64,000 bases of DNA from Paenibacillus bouchesdurhonensis (GCF_900155685.1 NZ_LT732548.1:2411466-2475465); one strand, 5' to 3'. Shown: positions 9,089 to 17,277, counted from the stretch's first letter. Program-made: numbers and translations. The notes: generated by a model from the sequence alone, not told the origin.

Positions 9089-9228
9089 AAACGAATTACA
9101 TCACTATTTGTAAGTAACAATCAATTATATATCAAATTATAAAAAAAATAAATAAAAATAATTTTCGACAGAAGGAATTTACTTTTGAGTGTCGAATCCT
9201 AGGAATTTACTTTTGAGTGTCGAATCCT
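9079..9228 (+). promoter_or_regulatory. spo0A control region: four 0A boxes and tandem sigma-H-like promoters
   Basis: TGTCGAA, the core Spo0A-binding site, occurs at 9079-9085, 9190-9196 and 9218-9224, and inverted (TTCGACA) at 9164-9170. A perfect 27-bp unit is repeated with a 28-bp period (9174-9200 and 9202-9228). Each unit reads AGGAATT, 11 bases, then GTCGAAT, which fits the sigma-H pattern RNAGGAWWW-N11-RNNGAAT except for the last two bases. The -10 overlaps a 0A box. Sigma-H and Spo0A autocontrol of spo0A are known in Bacillus; their action here is inferred. Confidence 0.7.
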
Positions 9229-9279
9229 TATTCTGGAAGAATGATTAAGGAAACTCATAACATAAGGAGGAAGTCGTCG

Positions 9280-10086
9280 GTGCAAAAAATTGAAGTGTTG
9301 TTGGCGGATGATAATCGGGAATTCACGAATTTGCTTGCAGAGTACATTTCTGAGCAGGATGATATGGTTGTTTCAGGTATTGCCTATAACGGCGAGGAAG
9401 TTTTGGAGATGATTGAACATGCTTCTAAAGTTCCGGATGTTCTAATCCTGGATATCATTATGCCGCACTTGGATGGATTGGGTGTGCTGGAACGTTTACG
9501 CGATATAAATGTATCTCCGCAGCCAAAGATCATAATGCTGACTGCTTTCGGACAAGAGAATATTACGCAGCGTGCGGTTCAGCTTGGGGCATCGTATTAT
9601 ATTCTGAAGCCTTTCGATATGGAAGTGCTCGCTAATCGAATTCGTCAGCTGGTGGGAGTCCAGAGCCTTTCCTCCAGCAGTTCACCATCCTCATCCTTTA
9701 CGAGGTCGAATGTAGTACCGCTTGGCAAAGGCAAGAATCTGGATGCAAACATTACTTCCATCATCCATGAAATCGGTGTTCCTGCCCATATCAAGGGATA
9801 CCAGTACTTGCGGGAAGCTATCACGATGGTATACAACAATATTGAAATTTTAGGAGCGATCACCAAAACATTGTATCCTGCGATCGCTGAAAAATTTAAG
9901 ACGACTCCATCCCGCGTTGAACGGGCGATTCGCCATGCCATTGAGGTAGCTTGGACACGCGGCAATATCGACAGCATAAGTCATTTGTTTGGTTACACGA
10001 TCAATATTAGTAAATCAAAGCCAACGAATAGCGAATTTATTGCCATGGTGGCCGACAAGCTGAGAATTGAGCACAAGGTAAGCTGA
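9280..10086 (+). CDS. spo0A: Stage 0 sporulation response regulator Spo0A
   Basis: The master regulator of sporulation entry, activated by the phosphorelay. The receiver domain (residues 1-125) shows 'LLADDNREF', the phospho-acceptor in '[12 protein letters not shown]', the switch Thr in 'MLTAFG' and Lys in 'YILKPFD'. A serine-rich linker follows, then the DNA-binding domain with '[15 protein letters not shown]' and the recognition helix '[17 protein letters not shown]'. It starts at GTG 9280 behind AAGGAGG, giving 268 residues. The longer frame to 9217 would begin inside the promoter repeats. Its last 31 codons form the attL repeat of the adjacent element. Confidence 0.98.
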   Translation: MQKIEVLLADDNREFTNLLAEYISEQDDMVVSGIAYNGEEVLEMIEHASKVPDVLILDIIMPHLDGLGVLERLRDINVSPQPKIIMLTAFGQENITQRAVQLGASYYILKPFDMEVLANRIRQLVGVQSLSSSSSPSSSFTRSNVVPLGKGKNLDANITSIIHEIGVPAHIKGYQYLREAITMVYNNIEILGAITKTLYPAIAEKFKTTPSRVERAIRHAIEVAWTRGNIDSISHLFGYTINISKSKPTNSEFIAMVADKLRIEHKVS

Positions 10087-10090
10087 AAGC
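9994..10090 (+). repeat. attL: left 97-bp direct repeat within spo0A
   Basis: Identical base for base to 25722-25818. It covers the last 31 codons of spo0A, the stop, and four further bases. Bases immediately outside (T 9993 versus C 25721; A 10091 versus C 25819) differ, so these are the repeat limits. The length is well above the usual 15-60 bp of integrase identity blocks. Confidence 0.95.
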
Positions 10091-10247
10091 AATAGTATCA
10101 AGGGTTTTCGGGTTTGTATAAGCCAACCAATTATCACATCTGGGAATGGAATTGACGATGAAAAGGCGACTAATATCTATACATCATAACGATAAAATCA
10201 CTGCTTTATTGGCTGATAAAAAAGCTGATAAAGGAGTGATTTTTTTT

Positions 10248-11219
10248 GTGACTGGACTTGAATTTGAACTGGATAATTTTATGCTGTACTGCACTTCAAG
10301 GAACTTGTCCAAAAAAACATTAGCAAGTTATGAGCAAGCATTAAAATTATTTTGTAATTATTTGCAGGAACATTTTAATATTGTGGATGCTAATAATGTG
10401 CAGTCAGGACATATTAGGCAGTACATCAAGTATTTGCAGGATAGGGGTAAGTATACGGTTGTTAGCAGGGAGCAATCTAAGCAGAGTAACTTTCCGAATA
10501 ATCGAACAGATCACGGGAAACAGGTAAGCATGATTACGATTGCTAATTATGTCCGTAATATAAAGGTCTTTTTCAATTGGCTGCATGACGAGCGGGGTAT
10601 TACCAATAACCCAGTAGCCAAAGTTGCAATCCCAAAAATTGAACGCAAAATGAAGACGCTACTTACACCGGAGCAATTAAAAAAGGTGCTTGCTCAGTTT
10701 GAAACAACTACGTTTACAGGATATCGCAATTGGATGATAACCCGCTTACTGCTTGATACAGGTTGCAGGATAAGTGAATGTTTATCAATTCAGCCAGAGC
10801 ATATTGACTTTAATCATAAAAGTATTTTGATCGTCAATCCAAAAAATAAGCAAGAGCGATATGTGTATTTTTCATTTAAATTAAGCGGAGAACTAAAGAG
10901 TTGGCTAAAATATCATGATCGTTACTCTAATAGTCTGTATCTATTTCCAACGATAAGAGGAACGCAATTAGATATCAGAGGATACGAAAGGGCGCTAAAG
11001 CAAGCTGGGGCTAATGTAGGCGTTCAAATACATCCTCACCAGCTTCGTAACAACTTTGCCAAATATTACATTTTGAATGGTGGCGATTGGTTTAGCCTTT
11101 GCAGGATTTTAGGGCATTCAAGCGTGGAAGTCACGCAAAAATCTTACGCGGATTTTAGCGATTTAGAAGTCGGGAAGAAGTATCAGCAGCACAGTCCACT
11201 GTCCACGATGGACATATAG
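10248..11219 (+). CDS. int: Tyrosine integrase of the spo0A element
   Basis: Site-specific recombinase expected to catalyse integration and excision at the spo0A 3' end. The N-terminal SAM-like core-binding domain is 'LSKKTLASYEQALKLFCNYL'. The catalytic domain has Arg in 'LLDTGCRISECLSI', the HxxR box 'HPHQLRNNFAKYYI', and a C-terminal 'LGHSSVEVTQKSYADFSD' with the nucleophile Tyr. I prefer GTG 10248 (AAGGAG 12 bases upstream), giving 323 residues; the frame is open to 10146. It lies 158 bases from attL and is read inward. Confidence 0.93.
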   Translation: MTGLEFELDNFMLYCTSRNLSKKTLASYEQALKLFCNYLQEHFNIVDANNVQSGHIRQYIKYLQDRGKYTVVSREQSKQSNFPNNRTDHGKQVSMITIANYVRNIKVFFNWLHDERGITNNPVAKVAIPKIERKMKTLLTPEQLKKVLAQFETTTFTGYRNWMITRLLLDTGCRISECLSIQPEHIDFNHKSILIVNPKNKQERYVYFSFKLSGELKSWLKYHDRYSNSLYLFPTIRGTQLDIRGYERALKQAGANVGVQIHPHQLRNNFAKYYILNGGDWFSLCRILGHSSVEVTQKSYADFSDLEVGKKYQQHSPLSTMDI

Positions 11220-11231
11220 GTGGTGGCAATT

Positions 11232-11405
11232 ATGGACACTCTGCAAGCCCTCAGGGCAATCGCTAGGAAGCAATCAGAGCTGATAAAGGAGCACCAGAGT
11301 AATAATACATCCCCAAGCCGCAAGAAGGCTCTAATGTACGAATGGGAGCGTCTGAGGATGCAGCGGGAATCATTAGCAAGGGAGGCTGGAAAAAATGGTA
11401 GTTGA
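11232..11405 (+). CDS. Small helical protein A (paralogue of the next gene)
   Basis: A 57-residue, mostly helical, charged protein with 'KQSELIKEHQSNNTSPSRKK' followed by 'ALMYEWERLRMQRESL'. ATG 11232 follows GGTGGTGG; GTG 11220 would also work. The same pattern returns in the next gene (EHINSNTTPERK...EIELLRDARDQL), so the two look like a tandem duplication. Position next to int suggests a regulatory or excisionase-like role, but no motif proves it. It overlaps the next start by 11 bases. Confidence 0.6.
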   Translation: MDTLQALRAIARKQSELIKEHQSNNTSPSRKKALMYEWERLRMQRESLAREAGKNGS

Positions 11406-11643
11406 ACTATACGATAATGCTTTGTCACTCAATCGCTTAATGTGGGTTATGTCCAACGAAGATTTTGATAAGATGATCGTAATATCCAAACTGCATATAT
11501 CACTTGTGAGCGAACATATTAATTCAAATACAACACCAGAGAGAAAAAGGGAAATCATCCGAGAAATAGAATTATTAAGGGATGCACGAGATCAATTATT
11601 TATCAAATATTTAAATCAATCAAAAGGAGAGATTGAAAAATGA
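11395..11643 (+). CDS. Small helical protein B (paralogue of the preceding gene)
   Basis: An 82-residue protein. Residues about 30-70 ('LVSEHINSNTTPERKREIIR', then 'EIELLRDARDQLF') align by eye to the whole of the preceding gene. It starts at ATG 11395, overlapping that gene, and its stop overlaps the next start (ATGA at 11640). This continuous overlap makes int-A-B-11640 look like one transcript. The function is unknown to me. Confidence 0.6.
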   Translation: MVVELYDNALSLNRLMWVMSNEDFDKMIVISKLHISLVSEHINSNTTPERKREIIREIELLRDARDQLFIKYLNQSKGEIEK

Positions 11644-12071
11644 AAAAATTTTTCGAGAGCCAAATGGAAGAAGTCGGAACAGATTCACTCGAGTATACTT
11701 TACTCAAGCAATATGCCAAAACGCCGGAAGATGTGAGCCGCTTTTGCAAAATTGCGAATCGAATTACTAGCGCGGATCGGCAACCGCTTATGTCGGCGAT
11801 ATTATATTATATCGAAGATAAAGTATTAGATACTCTAACGACTAACCAATTGGATATTATTTTCTCGTTAGCGTTTGAATCCAAACAGGGGTTATTGGAA
11901 CTTATCCGCTTAGATGGGATTAATAGCTTTGACACTTATCAGTTTGTCGATGAGTGCTATACGGATGAGATAACGAAGCAGTTCGGGCAGGTATTTAGCG
12001 GTGATTTTGATCTGCTAGACTATGAGTTATTTGAGTTCTTTGAATATCTGAATCCAGCAGATGCCTGCTAA
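11640..12071 (+). CDS. Acidic helical protein of unknown function in the element
   Basis: 143 residues beginning 'MKKFFESQMEEVGTDSLEYT', with an acidic C-terminus rich in Asp, Phe and Leu ('SGDFDLLDYELFEFFEYL'). No membrane segment or known motif. It is the last gene of the int-led transcript, overlapping the previous stop and followed by a terminator 18 bases downstream. The acidity could suit a DNA-mimic or protein-binding role, but that is only a guess. Confidence 0.6.
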   Translation: MKKFFESQMEEVGTDSLEYTLLKQYAKTPEDVSRFCKIANRITSADRQPLMSAILYYIEDKVLDTLTTNQLDIIFSLAFESKQGLLELIRLDGINSFDTYQFVDECYTDEITKQFGQVFSGDFDLLDYELFEFFEYLNPADAC

Positions 12072-12088
12072 AAGTTTAGACGAAAAAA

Positions 12089-12112
12089 GCAGGGGCGATA
12101 ATACCCCTGCTT
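12089..12112 (+). terminator. Intrinsic terminator ending the int-led transcript
   Basis: GCAGGGG pairs with CCCCTGC around CGATAATA, with AAAA before and TTT after. Confidence 0.8.
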
Positions 12113-12159
12113 TAACTATTATGTTGACTTCACAACTTGTCCATATGTAAAATTAAAAA

Positions 12160-12266
12160 TAGGAGTGCATTCACCTAATTTATATTAGGTAGTTACTCCG
12201 ATAGTTTTTTATGCTCTTTTTTGGAGGTGTTGCCTATATTATTACTGCCTATATAACGTATATAGG
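12160..12266. promoter_or_regulatory. Palindrome-rich control region upstream of the sigma-like gene
   Basis: The 270-base gap holds ACCTAAT-TTAT-ATTAGGT (12173-12190), flanked by GGAGT and ACTCC that could extend it into a longer hairpin. It also holds a perfect palindrome CCTATATA-ACG-TATATAGG (12248-12266) and a direct repeat TGCCTATAT (12231-12239, 12246-12254). These look like operators. The most likely binders are the element's XRE protein or the sigma-like product, but nothing in the sequence fixes which. Confidence 0.5.
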
Positions 12267-12343
12267 GACTAATCACTATGAAGTAGTATAAGTCATGTTT
12301 ATTTAGGTGTCAAGTTTTTTTGAATATTATGAGGAGAGATATA

Positions 12344-13367
12344 TTGCAAGTAAAAAAATTATTAAAAGAGTGGGTATCTGCCTTCAAGGATGCGAACGAT
12401 GAAGGCAGACAGCAGGTAATCAGTCAACTATTGGAGGTAAACCAAAAGACTGGGGAGATAACCTTTAAAGATGGTCAGTTATTATCAATATACCTTGATG
12501 TGTCCCGCAGGTTCTTTTGGTTGCTGGGTGAAGACCTAAATAGCGAGTTCATTTTAGTTGTGCTTGAAGCGTTGGATGCAATTAAACTACATAATCATAA
12601 GACTGATACACAATACACGAATGGTCAAATTATAGAGTACTTTAAGCGCTACATAAATAACAAATTTATCGATCTAACGAGGACATGGGACCTACATTAC
12701 CAAATGGAAGGGTTAGAGTCTGAGCAGGATAAATCCTACGAAGAACATAACGCTATTGATAATGACACTCCTATACGATTGTTTATAGATGACGTGGACA
12801 TCCAAACTAAGTTACATAGCGATCCCAATCAATTTACAACTATACAATATCCTAGCTAATGATGCGTCTGTATTGCCCGATAGCGCGTCTATGAGGGACA
12901 TAGCCAATGTACTAGACATAGGCAAATCAAGCGTACACAGGCGAAAACAGAAGCTAGAAACGACATTACGACATGAGTTTGATAACTGGCACGATCGCCG
13001 AGGTAAGCACTTAGTAAGTAGTAATCTTACATATATAATTGAGGATTTTCTTTCTTCAGGTAAATATGAGTTTGATAGCATATTTGAGTTTATATCCAGT
13101 AATTACACACTAAAAAAAGAAGAGTACGAAGAGGTTGACGACCAGGAAGCGTTGTGGGAGAGGCTAACGCTCAACAAGCCTGATTATAGATATACTATGA
13201 TCAATCTATTAGAGGATTGTATGGATGATAGAGACATGTTTATTACACTATGGCGTTGCCTTAAGTACAACAATACCGATTGGCTCAGCATGGAGGATAA
13301 GCAAAAGATAGCTAAATGCGTGCTAATTTCATTGAGAAAATACATAAATAATAAATATAACATATAA
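12344..13367 (+). pseudogene. Sigma-factor-like regulator split by a +1 frame change
   Basis: Frame one (12344-12859, TTG start behind GAGGAG) holds a sigma region 2-like segment 'GQIIEYFKRYINNKFIDLTR'. Frame two (12789-13367) holds a helix-turn-helix like sigma region 4: 'MRDIANVLDIGKSSVHRRKQ', then a helical C-terminus. The frames overlap for 71 bases, and neither half alone looks complete. Either it is a broken gene, a sequencing error, or an expressed +1 frameshift; frame one ends at 'CCT AGC TAA'. Being upstream of the scaffold and capsid genes suggests it controls late genes. Confidence 0.55.
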
Positions 13368-13508
13368 ACGGGACAGATGCAAGTATATAGTTTGTAGGTG
13401 TATAATTTTACTCATTTATAATTACCTTCTTACTTGTCCCTGTCAGCCTTGATGGGGACGCTACTTTTTACAATTCTATTTAAATTATTAAATGAAAGGA
13501 AGATTAAT

Positions 13509-13952
13509 GTGTCAGTTACTACTTACACACAAGAGCAAGTACAAGAGCAAGTTAATCAGGCGATTACTGAAGCTAAACAGGCTTGGGAAAAAGATATTTT
13601 AAATCCTGTAATCACGGAAAGGGATAATTTGATGCAGTATAAACCTGTAGAGCTATCCGAGGAGCAAAAACAAATCAAGCAATTGAAAGCTGATCTAATG
13701 CAGGCGAAAGCCGTTGCTGCTCTTCGGGATGCTGATTTGGACGATTTTGTTGATTTTTTGAATGTAGAAAATGAGGAAGAGTTGCAAGTTAAGATTGATA
13801 AACTTTCAAAAGTTATCAATGATCGCAAGCTCAATAATAGATACATCCCGAGTGAGCATAGACAGACGGGTGCTTATAGTAATGCACAGTCCAAAGGGGA
13901 CACAGTAGGTATGATACAAGCCAAGTTCCAAAAATTATTCAATCAACAATAA
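13509..13952 (+). CDS. Putative capsid scaffolding protein
   Basis: A 147-residue, Gln/Glu/Lys-rich, mostly coiled protein ('YTQEQVQEQVNQAITEAKQA', then 'EEQKQIKQLKADLMQAKAVA'). It lies directly upstream of the major capsid gene, the usual place and composition of a phage scaffold. The C-terminus 'GDTVGMIQAKFQKLF' resembles the capsid-binding tail seen in such proteins. I choose GTG 13509 with GAAAGGAAG upstream over the longer hydrophobic frame from 13434. The role comes from position and composition, not a catalytic motif. Confidence 0.7.
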   Translation: MSVTTYTQEQVQEQVNQAITEAKQAWEKDILNPVITERDNLMQYKPVELSEEQKQIKQLKADLMQAKAVAALRDADLDDFVDFLNVENEEELQVKIDKLSKVINDRKLNNRYIPSEHRQTGAYSNAQSKGDTVGMIQAKFQKLFNQQ

Positions 13953-13971
13953 TAAAAAAGGATGATATTTA

Positions 13972-14856
13972 ATGTTTAAATCAAGCAATTTTATGCGAGA
14001 TGAATCCATCTCCCTGAGCGAAGAAATCACGAAATTAGGAGTGAAACAAGCTCCTCTTACATCACTGTTAATGAGTCTTGGTAAGACGGGTAAAATCAAT
14101 GCACCAGTGCATACATGGCGAGAGGTTACCCTTGATAATACTGATGATATCGGAGCGATTGAAGGTAACAAGGATATCCAATTTTATCAATCTCAGCGTG
14201 CTCAACTCAACAATGTAGCGGAGATCTTCCAAAAAGGAGTTTCGATCAGCGGCACAGCAGAAGCCATGTCAGGCAATGGTATTGGTAATCAATTCGCACA
14301 GGAGACAGATAACCGCCTTCTCGAATTAAAGATTAACCTAGAGCGCAAGCTGGTGTCAGGCGCAAAAGATGACGGTTCAGCTTCTCCTTATATCCGTAGG
14401 CTGCAAGGTGTTGAGAACTGGGTAGATAGTGCAAATATCACCACGGCGGCAACACCAGCAACTGTATCTGAGGATGATATTATTGCTACGTTGCAAAAGC
14501 TTTGGGGTAATAGCGGATCGGGTGCTTATTATGCTTTGGTTAATGCACCAATCAAAAATCAATTAGATAAGCTATATAAAGATGCCTACCACTATGTAGC
14601 TCAAACAAATTCTTTCGGTTTGACGGTGAATCGTATCCAGACCTCATACGGAACAATTGACGTGTTGTTGTCGCCATTTGCGGATGCCAATAAGATGACA
14701 ATCTTTGACCCTAACGACTTAAAAATTGAATTCCTGCGTCAACCGCAATTCCAGCCGCTTGGAAAGCAAGGTGACGCTACAGAGGGCTTTGTAGTTGCAG
14801 AGGCTACACTATATGTAGCAAGCGGCAAAAAGCTTGCACAGTTGGATATTTCTTAA
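13972..14856 (+). CDS. Major capsid protein (SU10/DUF5309-like, HK97-type fold expected)
   Basis: 294 residues with the pattern of the SU10-type head protein family: 'KINAPVHTWREVTLDN' near residue 45, 'VSISGTAEAMSGNGIGNQFA' near residue 90, 'ELKINLERKLVSGAK' near residue 120, then a beta-rich end. Forms the icosahedral shell. ATG 13972 follows AAAGGATG. It is preceded by the scaffold gene and followed by a terminator, so head genes are made as a two-gene unit away from terminase and portal. Confidence 0.85.
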   Translation: MFKSSNFMRDESISLSEEITKLGVKQAPLTSLLMSLGKTGKINAPVHTWREVTLDNTDDIGAIEGNKDIQFYQSQRAQLNNVAEIFQKGVSISGTAEAMSGNGIGNQFAQETDNRLLELKINLERKLVSGAKDDGSASPYIRRLQGVENWVDSANITTAATPATVSEDDIIATLQKLWGNSGSGAYYALVNAPIKNQLDKLYKDAYHYVAQTNSFGLTVNRIQTSYGTIDVLLSPFADANKMTIFDPNDLKIEFLRQPQFQPLGKQGDATEGFVVAEATLYVASGKKLAQLDIS

Positions 14857-14873
14857 TACATAAACATAACAAT

Positions 14874-14894
14874 GCAGGGGAATCCCTCCCCTGC
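14874..14894 (+). terminator. Terminator after the capsid gene
   Basis: GCAGGGG pairs with CCCCTGC around AATCCCT. The stem sequence is the same as the terminator at 12089-12112. The downstream U tract is weak (GATTTATTAT). Confidence 0.6.
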
Positions 14895-14945
14895 GATTTA
14901 TTATACATTACTATTTAAATACTTTAATCCTAAGGAGGTTACAGG

Positions 14946-15134
14946 TTGCACAAAATCAACGAAAGAGAGTCATATACAGCTGTGCGGCGACGTAAAAAAA
15001 TTACGCTGCGGGAAATTGCTGAATATATCGGGTGTAGTGTGAGCCTGATCTCGCAATACGAGAACGGGTCTAACAGGATACTGCCCGACAAAGTGCGTAA
15101 ATACAAGCGATACATAGAGGACTACAAAAATTGA
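14946..15134 (+). CDS. XRE-family helix-turn-helix regulator
   Basis: 62 residues with a Cro/C1-type HTH: 'TLREIAEYIGCSVSLISQYE' followed by 'NGSNRILPDKVRKY'. TTG 14946 is set by AAGGAGG seven bases upstream. Its stop overlaps the start of the next gene (TTGA at 15131), so the two are coupled. It is either the element's repressor or the antitoxin-like partner of the following protein; the tight coupling favours a paired function. There is no ligand domain. Confidence 0.85.
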   Translation: MHKINERESYTAVRRRKKITLREIAEYIGCSVSLISQYENGSNRILPDKVRKYKRYIEDYKN

Positions 15135-15718
15135 ATTATGAAGAATTATTAGTTCATTTTGGGCTGGAAACGGCAGGACGTATAAAATATAGCTTTCCCA
15201 TATACATGACGAATCAAGCAGTGCGACAATATCATAACGATATAGCTGACTTTGTATCAATGCCGTTGCACCATAAAATCAAAGATGCGGTAAGTTCTTT
15301 CTTCCCCAATGTAAGGATTGGGTATCACGCCACATCTAACAATAATCTCCCAAGCATCATTAAGGACATGGAGATTGCTTCAAAAAATGGAGTTTATTTT
15401 AGTGATTTTCCTATTTATTTTGCTTTCCAAATGTTTCAACAGGGGATAGCAGATTTATCAATTTTATTTTTTGATATGGATAAAGTTTCATATCAAACCG
15501 TAGACATGACAATACCAGAGTTCAATCTCGCACACTACGATGGCGAAGTCACAATAAACAAAGAATTTATTACTAGTGATCCTATTGCATTGGGTAAGAT
15601 TTTCGGCATCATCCAAATTGAGGACTATAAAATTAAAGAGTTACACGTGCACGATCCACAAAAAGAAAGATTTACAGGATACAAGAGTAAGAAATGGGAT
15701 AGGATTATCGATTTTTAG
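15131..15718 (+). CDS. Putative ADP-ribosyltransferase-like protein paired with XRE
   Basis: 195 residues. The middle reads 'IGYHATSNNNLPSIIKDMEI' and 'NGVYFSDFPIYFAFQM'. This pattern, His-Ala-Thr-Ser then a helix then a Ser/Phe strand, is reminiscent of KptA/ART-type NAD-binding folds, in which a His/Arg strand precedes 'YxS'-like and acidic residues. The last acidic catalytic residue cannot be assigned by eye. The TTG start overlaps the XRE stop. Could be a toxin, a virion-carried effector or an RNA 2'-phosphotransferase-like enzyme. The family call is tentative. Confidence 0.45.
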   Translation: MNYEELLVHFGLETAGRIKYSFPIYMTNQAVRQYHNDIADFVSMPLHHKIKDAVSSFFPNVRIGYHATSNNNLPSIIKDMEIASKNGVYFSDFPIYFAFQMFQQGIADLSILFFDMDKVSYQTVDMTIPEFNLAHYDGEVTINKEFITSDPIALGKIFGIIQIEDYKIKELHVHDPQKERFTGYKSKKWDRIIDF

Positions 15719-15731
15719 GAGGTAAAACAAA

Positions 15732-15917
15732 ATGAAACTACATATTAAATTCAAGGATGGAACTGAAGCCAAAAGCCGCGAAGAATATACGGTTGAACAA
15801 GTGAAACAATTCATAGATGCGCTGGAACAAGGATATGAACTCAACCTTAATCATGACACGCTAAGCCCACACATATCCACGCCGCAACAAATTAAATATA
15901 TCAAGGTGATACTGTGA
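15732..15917 (+). CDS. Small phage-type protein of unknown function
   Basis: 61 residues, 'MKLHIKFKDGTEAKSREEYT' then a helix 'VEQVKQFIDALEQGYELNLN', a beta-beta-alpha-like outline. GGAGG lies nine bases before ATG 15732, and the stop overlaps the GTG start of the next gene. Tight coupling on both sides suggests it works with the fibre protein, perhaps as a chaperone, but no family is recognised. Confidence 0.6.
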   Translation: MKLHIKFKDGTEAKSREEYTVEQVKQFIDALEQGYELNLNHDTLSPHISTPQQIKYIKVIL

Positions 15918-17245
15918 GCATGATTGTTTATATGGGCTACGAGGATAAAGCTTGGGTATACAGCGATACTAGAGTATCAGCAAAGTTGGAAGGCGTTGAC
16001 TATTACATTCGTGATGGATTTGATAAGGCTAGAGCATATGGTGATAAAGTGGTAATGGTCATGGGTAGCTTGCCAATGGCAGAACAAATATTTTACGATA
16101 TTGATTTTAGTGATTACCAACTAGATACAATAGTGTCTATCACGAGTAAAGTATATAAAGAACATAATCAAGGTGAGATTGGGGTATATGTCCTTGCCTT
16201 AGATGATAATGATAAATACGTCATACATACAATTAGTAACTTAAACGATTTTGCAATTGAAACTGAAGTAATTACAAACAACGTAATAGGTGCAGCGGGA
16301 GCCAACAGCGATAAAGCTTTACAGCATATCAGCGAGCAACTTAAGGCTGGAATCCCAAGACATGAAGCAATTAAAAGCGCTTATCAACATGTAGCAGACG
16401 AAAAGGTTGGCGGGGATTGTATATTACATCAACTTGACAACACGAAAGAGTTTACTTTGATAATCAATAGATATAAAACGTACGAGATATTTGACGAGAA
16501 CCCACTCCGTAAATTTAGCGAAATGGCAGCCATGGACGGGACAGCAAAGTTCAAGAAGTTAATTCTCACCGATGGTAATAACACTGCATTACTCAACAGT
16601 GAGACGAGAAAATTCCATTTGAATAATTGGGATATCGAAGGTGTAGGTTCCTTAGATGCTCAATTCATCCAAGCAAGCGCTCTAACGGCAGAGGATGGAT
16701 TTATCAACGATCTCACCGTGAACGCGCTTAAGACGCTTGATAAGACGGATACAGTAGGCTCTAAGATTGACTATGTGCAAGCCAAGGATAATTTCTTGAA
16801 GTTGGTCACAGGTACAATTACAAATCGTATTCATGCACAAAATAGTAATGGAGAATTATTGTACTGGACAGATGCCAACAAGACAAATTTAACAACTAGC
16901 CCAACACCTTATCCATTTTATGATTTAACTTACAATCCGATTGATAAGTTCAAACTATACCTTGAAGGTGCAGGGGATACATCCTATCCACGTATGATAC
17001 TAGGTGTAGGCGATGGCGTTACTGAGCTATCAGGCAAAGCAATCATCGAGAAGCCTACAGGGAAGCTTAATATTAGCTATCACAAGAGTAATACAGGCAC
17101 TGTGCGAGAGGTTACGCTGGATGACATGGGAATTACGATTAGAGCTAATAACGATGGCACAGTAACGATAGAGGGACAGAATATAAAGGTAACGGCGACT
17201 AATAAGATTACATTGGATGCGACCAATGGGTACGATTTTGCTTAA
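15914..17245 (+). CDS. Virion appendage protein with proteasome-like (Ntn-hydrolase) N-terminal domain
   Basis: 443 residues. Residues 1-200 follow the outline of a proteasome beta/HslV-like fold: 'WVYSDTRVSA', 'RAYGDKVVMVMGSL', 'GAAGANSDKALQHISEQLKA', 'HVADEKVGGDCILHQL'. Residues from about 220 resemble tail or fibre proteins ('FINDLTVNALKTLD', 'KDNFLKLVTGTI') and end in a spike-like repeat 'TIEGQNIKVTATNKITLDA'. Removal of Met1 would leave Ser2 at the N-terminus, a possible nucleophile. With no head protease gene seen, it might serve in maturation, or the domain may be only structural. Confidence 0.6.
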   Translation: MSMIVYMGYEDKAWVYSDTRVSAKLEGVDYYIRDGFDKARAYGDKVVMVMGSLPMAEQIFYDIDFSDYQLDTIVSITSKVYKEHNQGEIGVYVLALDDNDKYVIHTISNLNDFAIETEVITNNVIGAAGANSDKALQHISEQLKAGIPRHEAIKSAYQHVADEKVGGDCILHQLDNTKEFTLIINRYKTYEIFDENPLRKFSEMAAMDGTAKFKKLILTDGNNTALLNSETRKFHLNNWDIEGVGSLDAQFIQASALTAEDGFINDLTVNALKTLDKTDTVGSKIDYVQAKDNFLKLVTGTITNRIHAQNSNGELLYWTDANKTNLTTSPTPYPFYDLTYNPIDKFKLYLEGAGDTSYPRMILGVGDGVTELSGKAIIEKPTGKLNISYHKSNTGTVREVTLDDMGITIRANNDGTVTIEGQNIKVTATNKITLDATNGYDFA

Positions 17246-17277
17246 GATCAATAGAAAGGGACTGGGGAGATAAAAGT

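Noticed and set aside
10201..10235. GCTGATAAA direct repeat before the integrase
   Set aside because: Too short and A+T-rich to call arm sites; probably chance.
13556..13846. Minus-strand open frame within the scaffold gene
   Set aside because: Shadow of the repetitive scaffold coding sequence.
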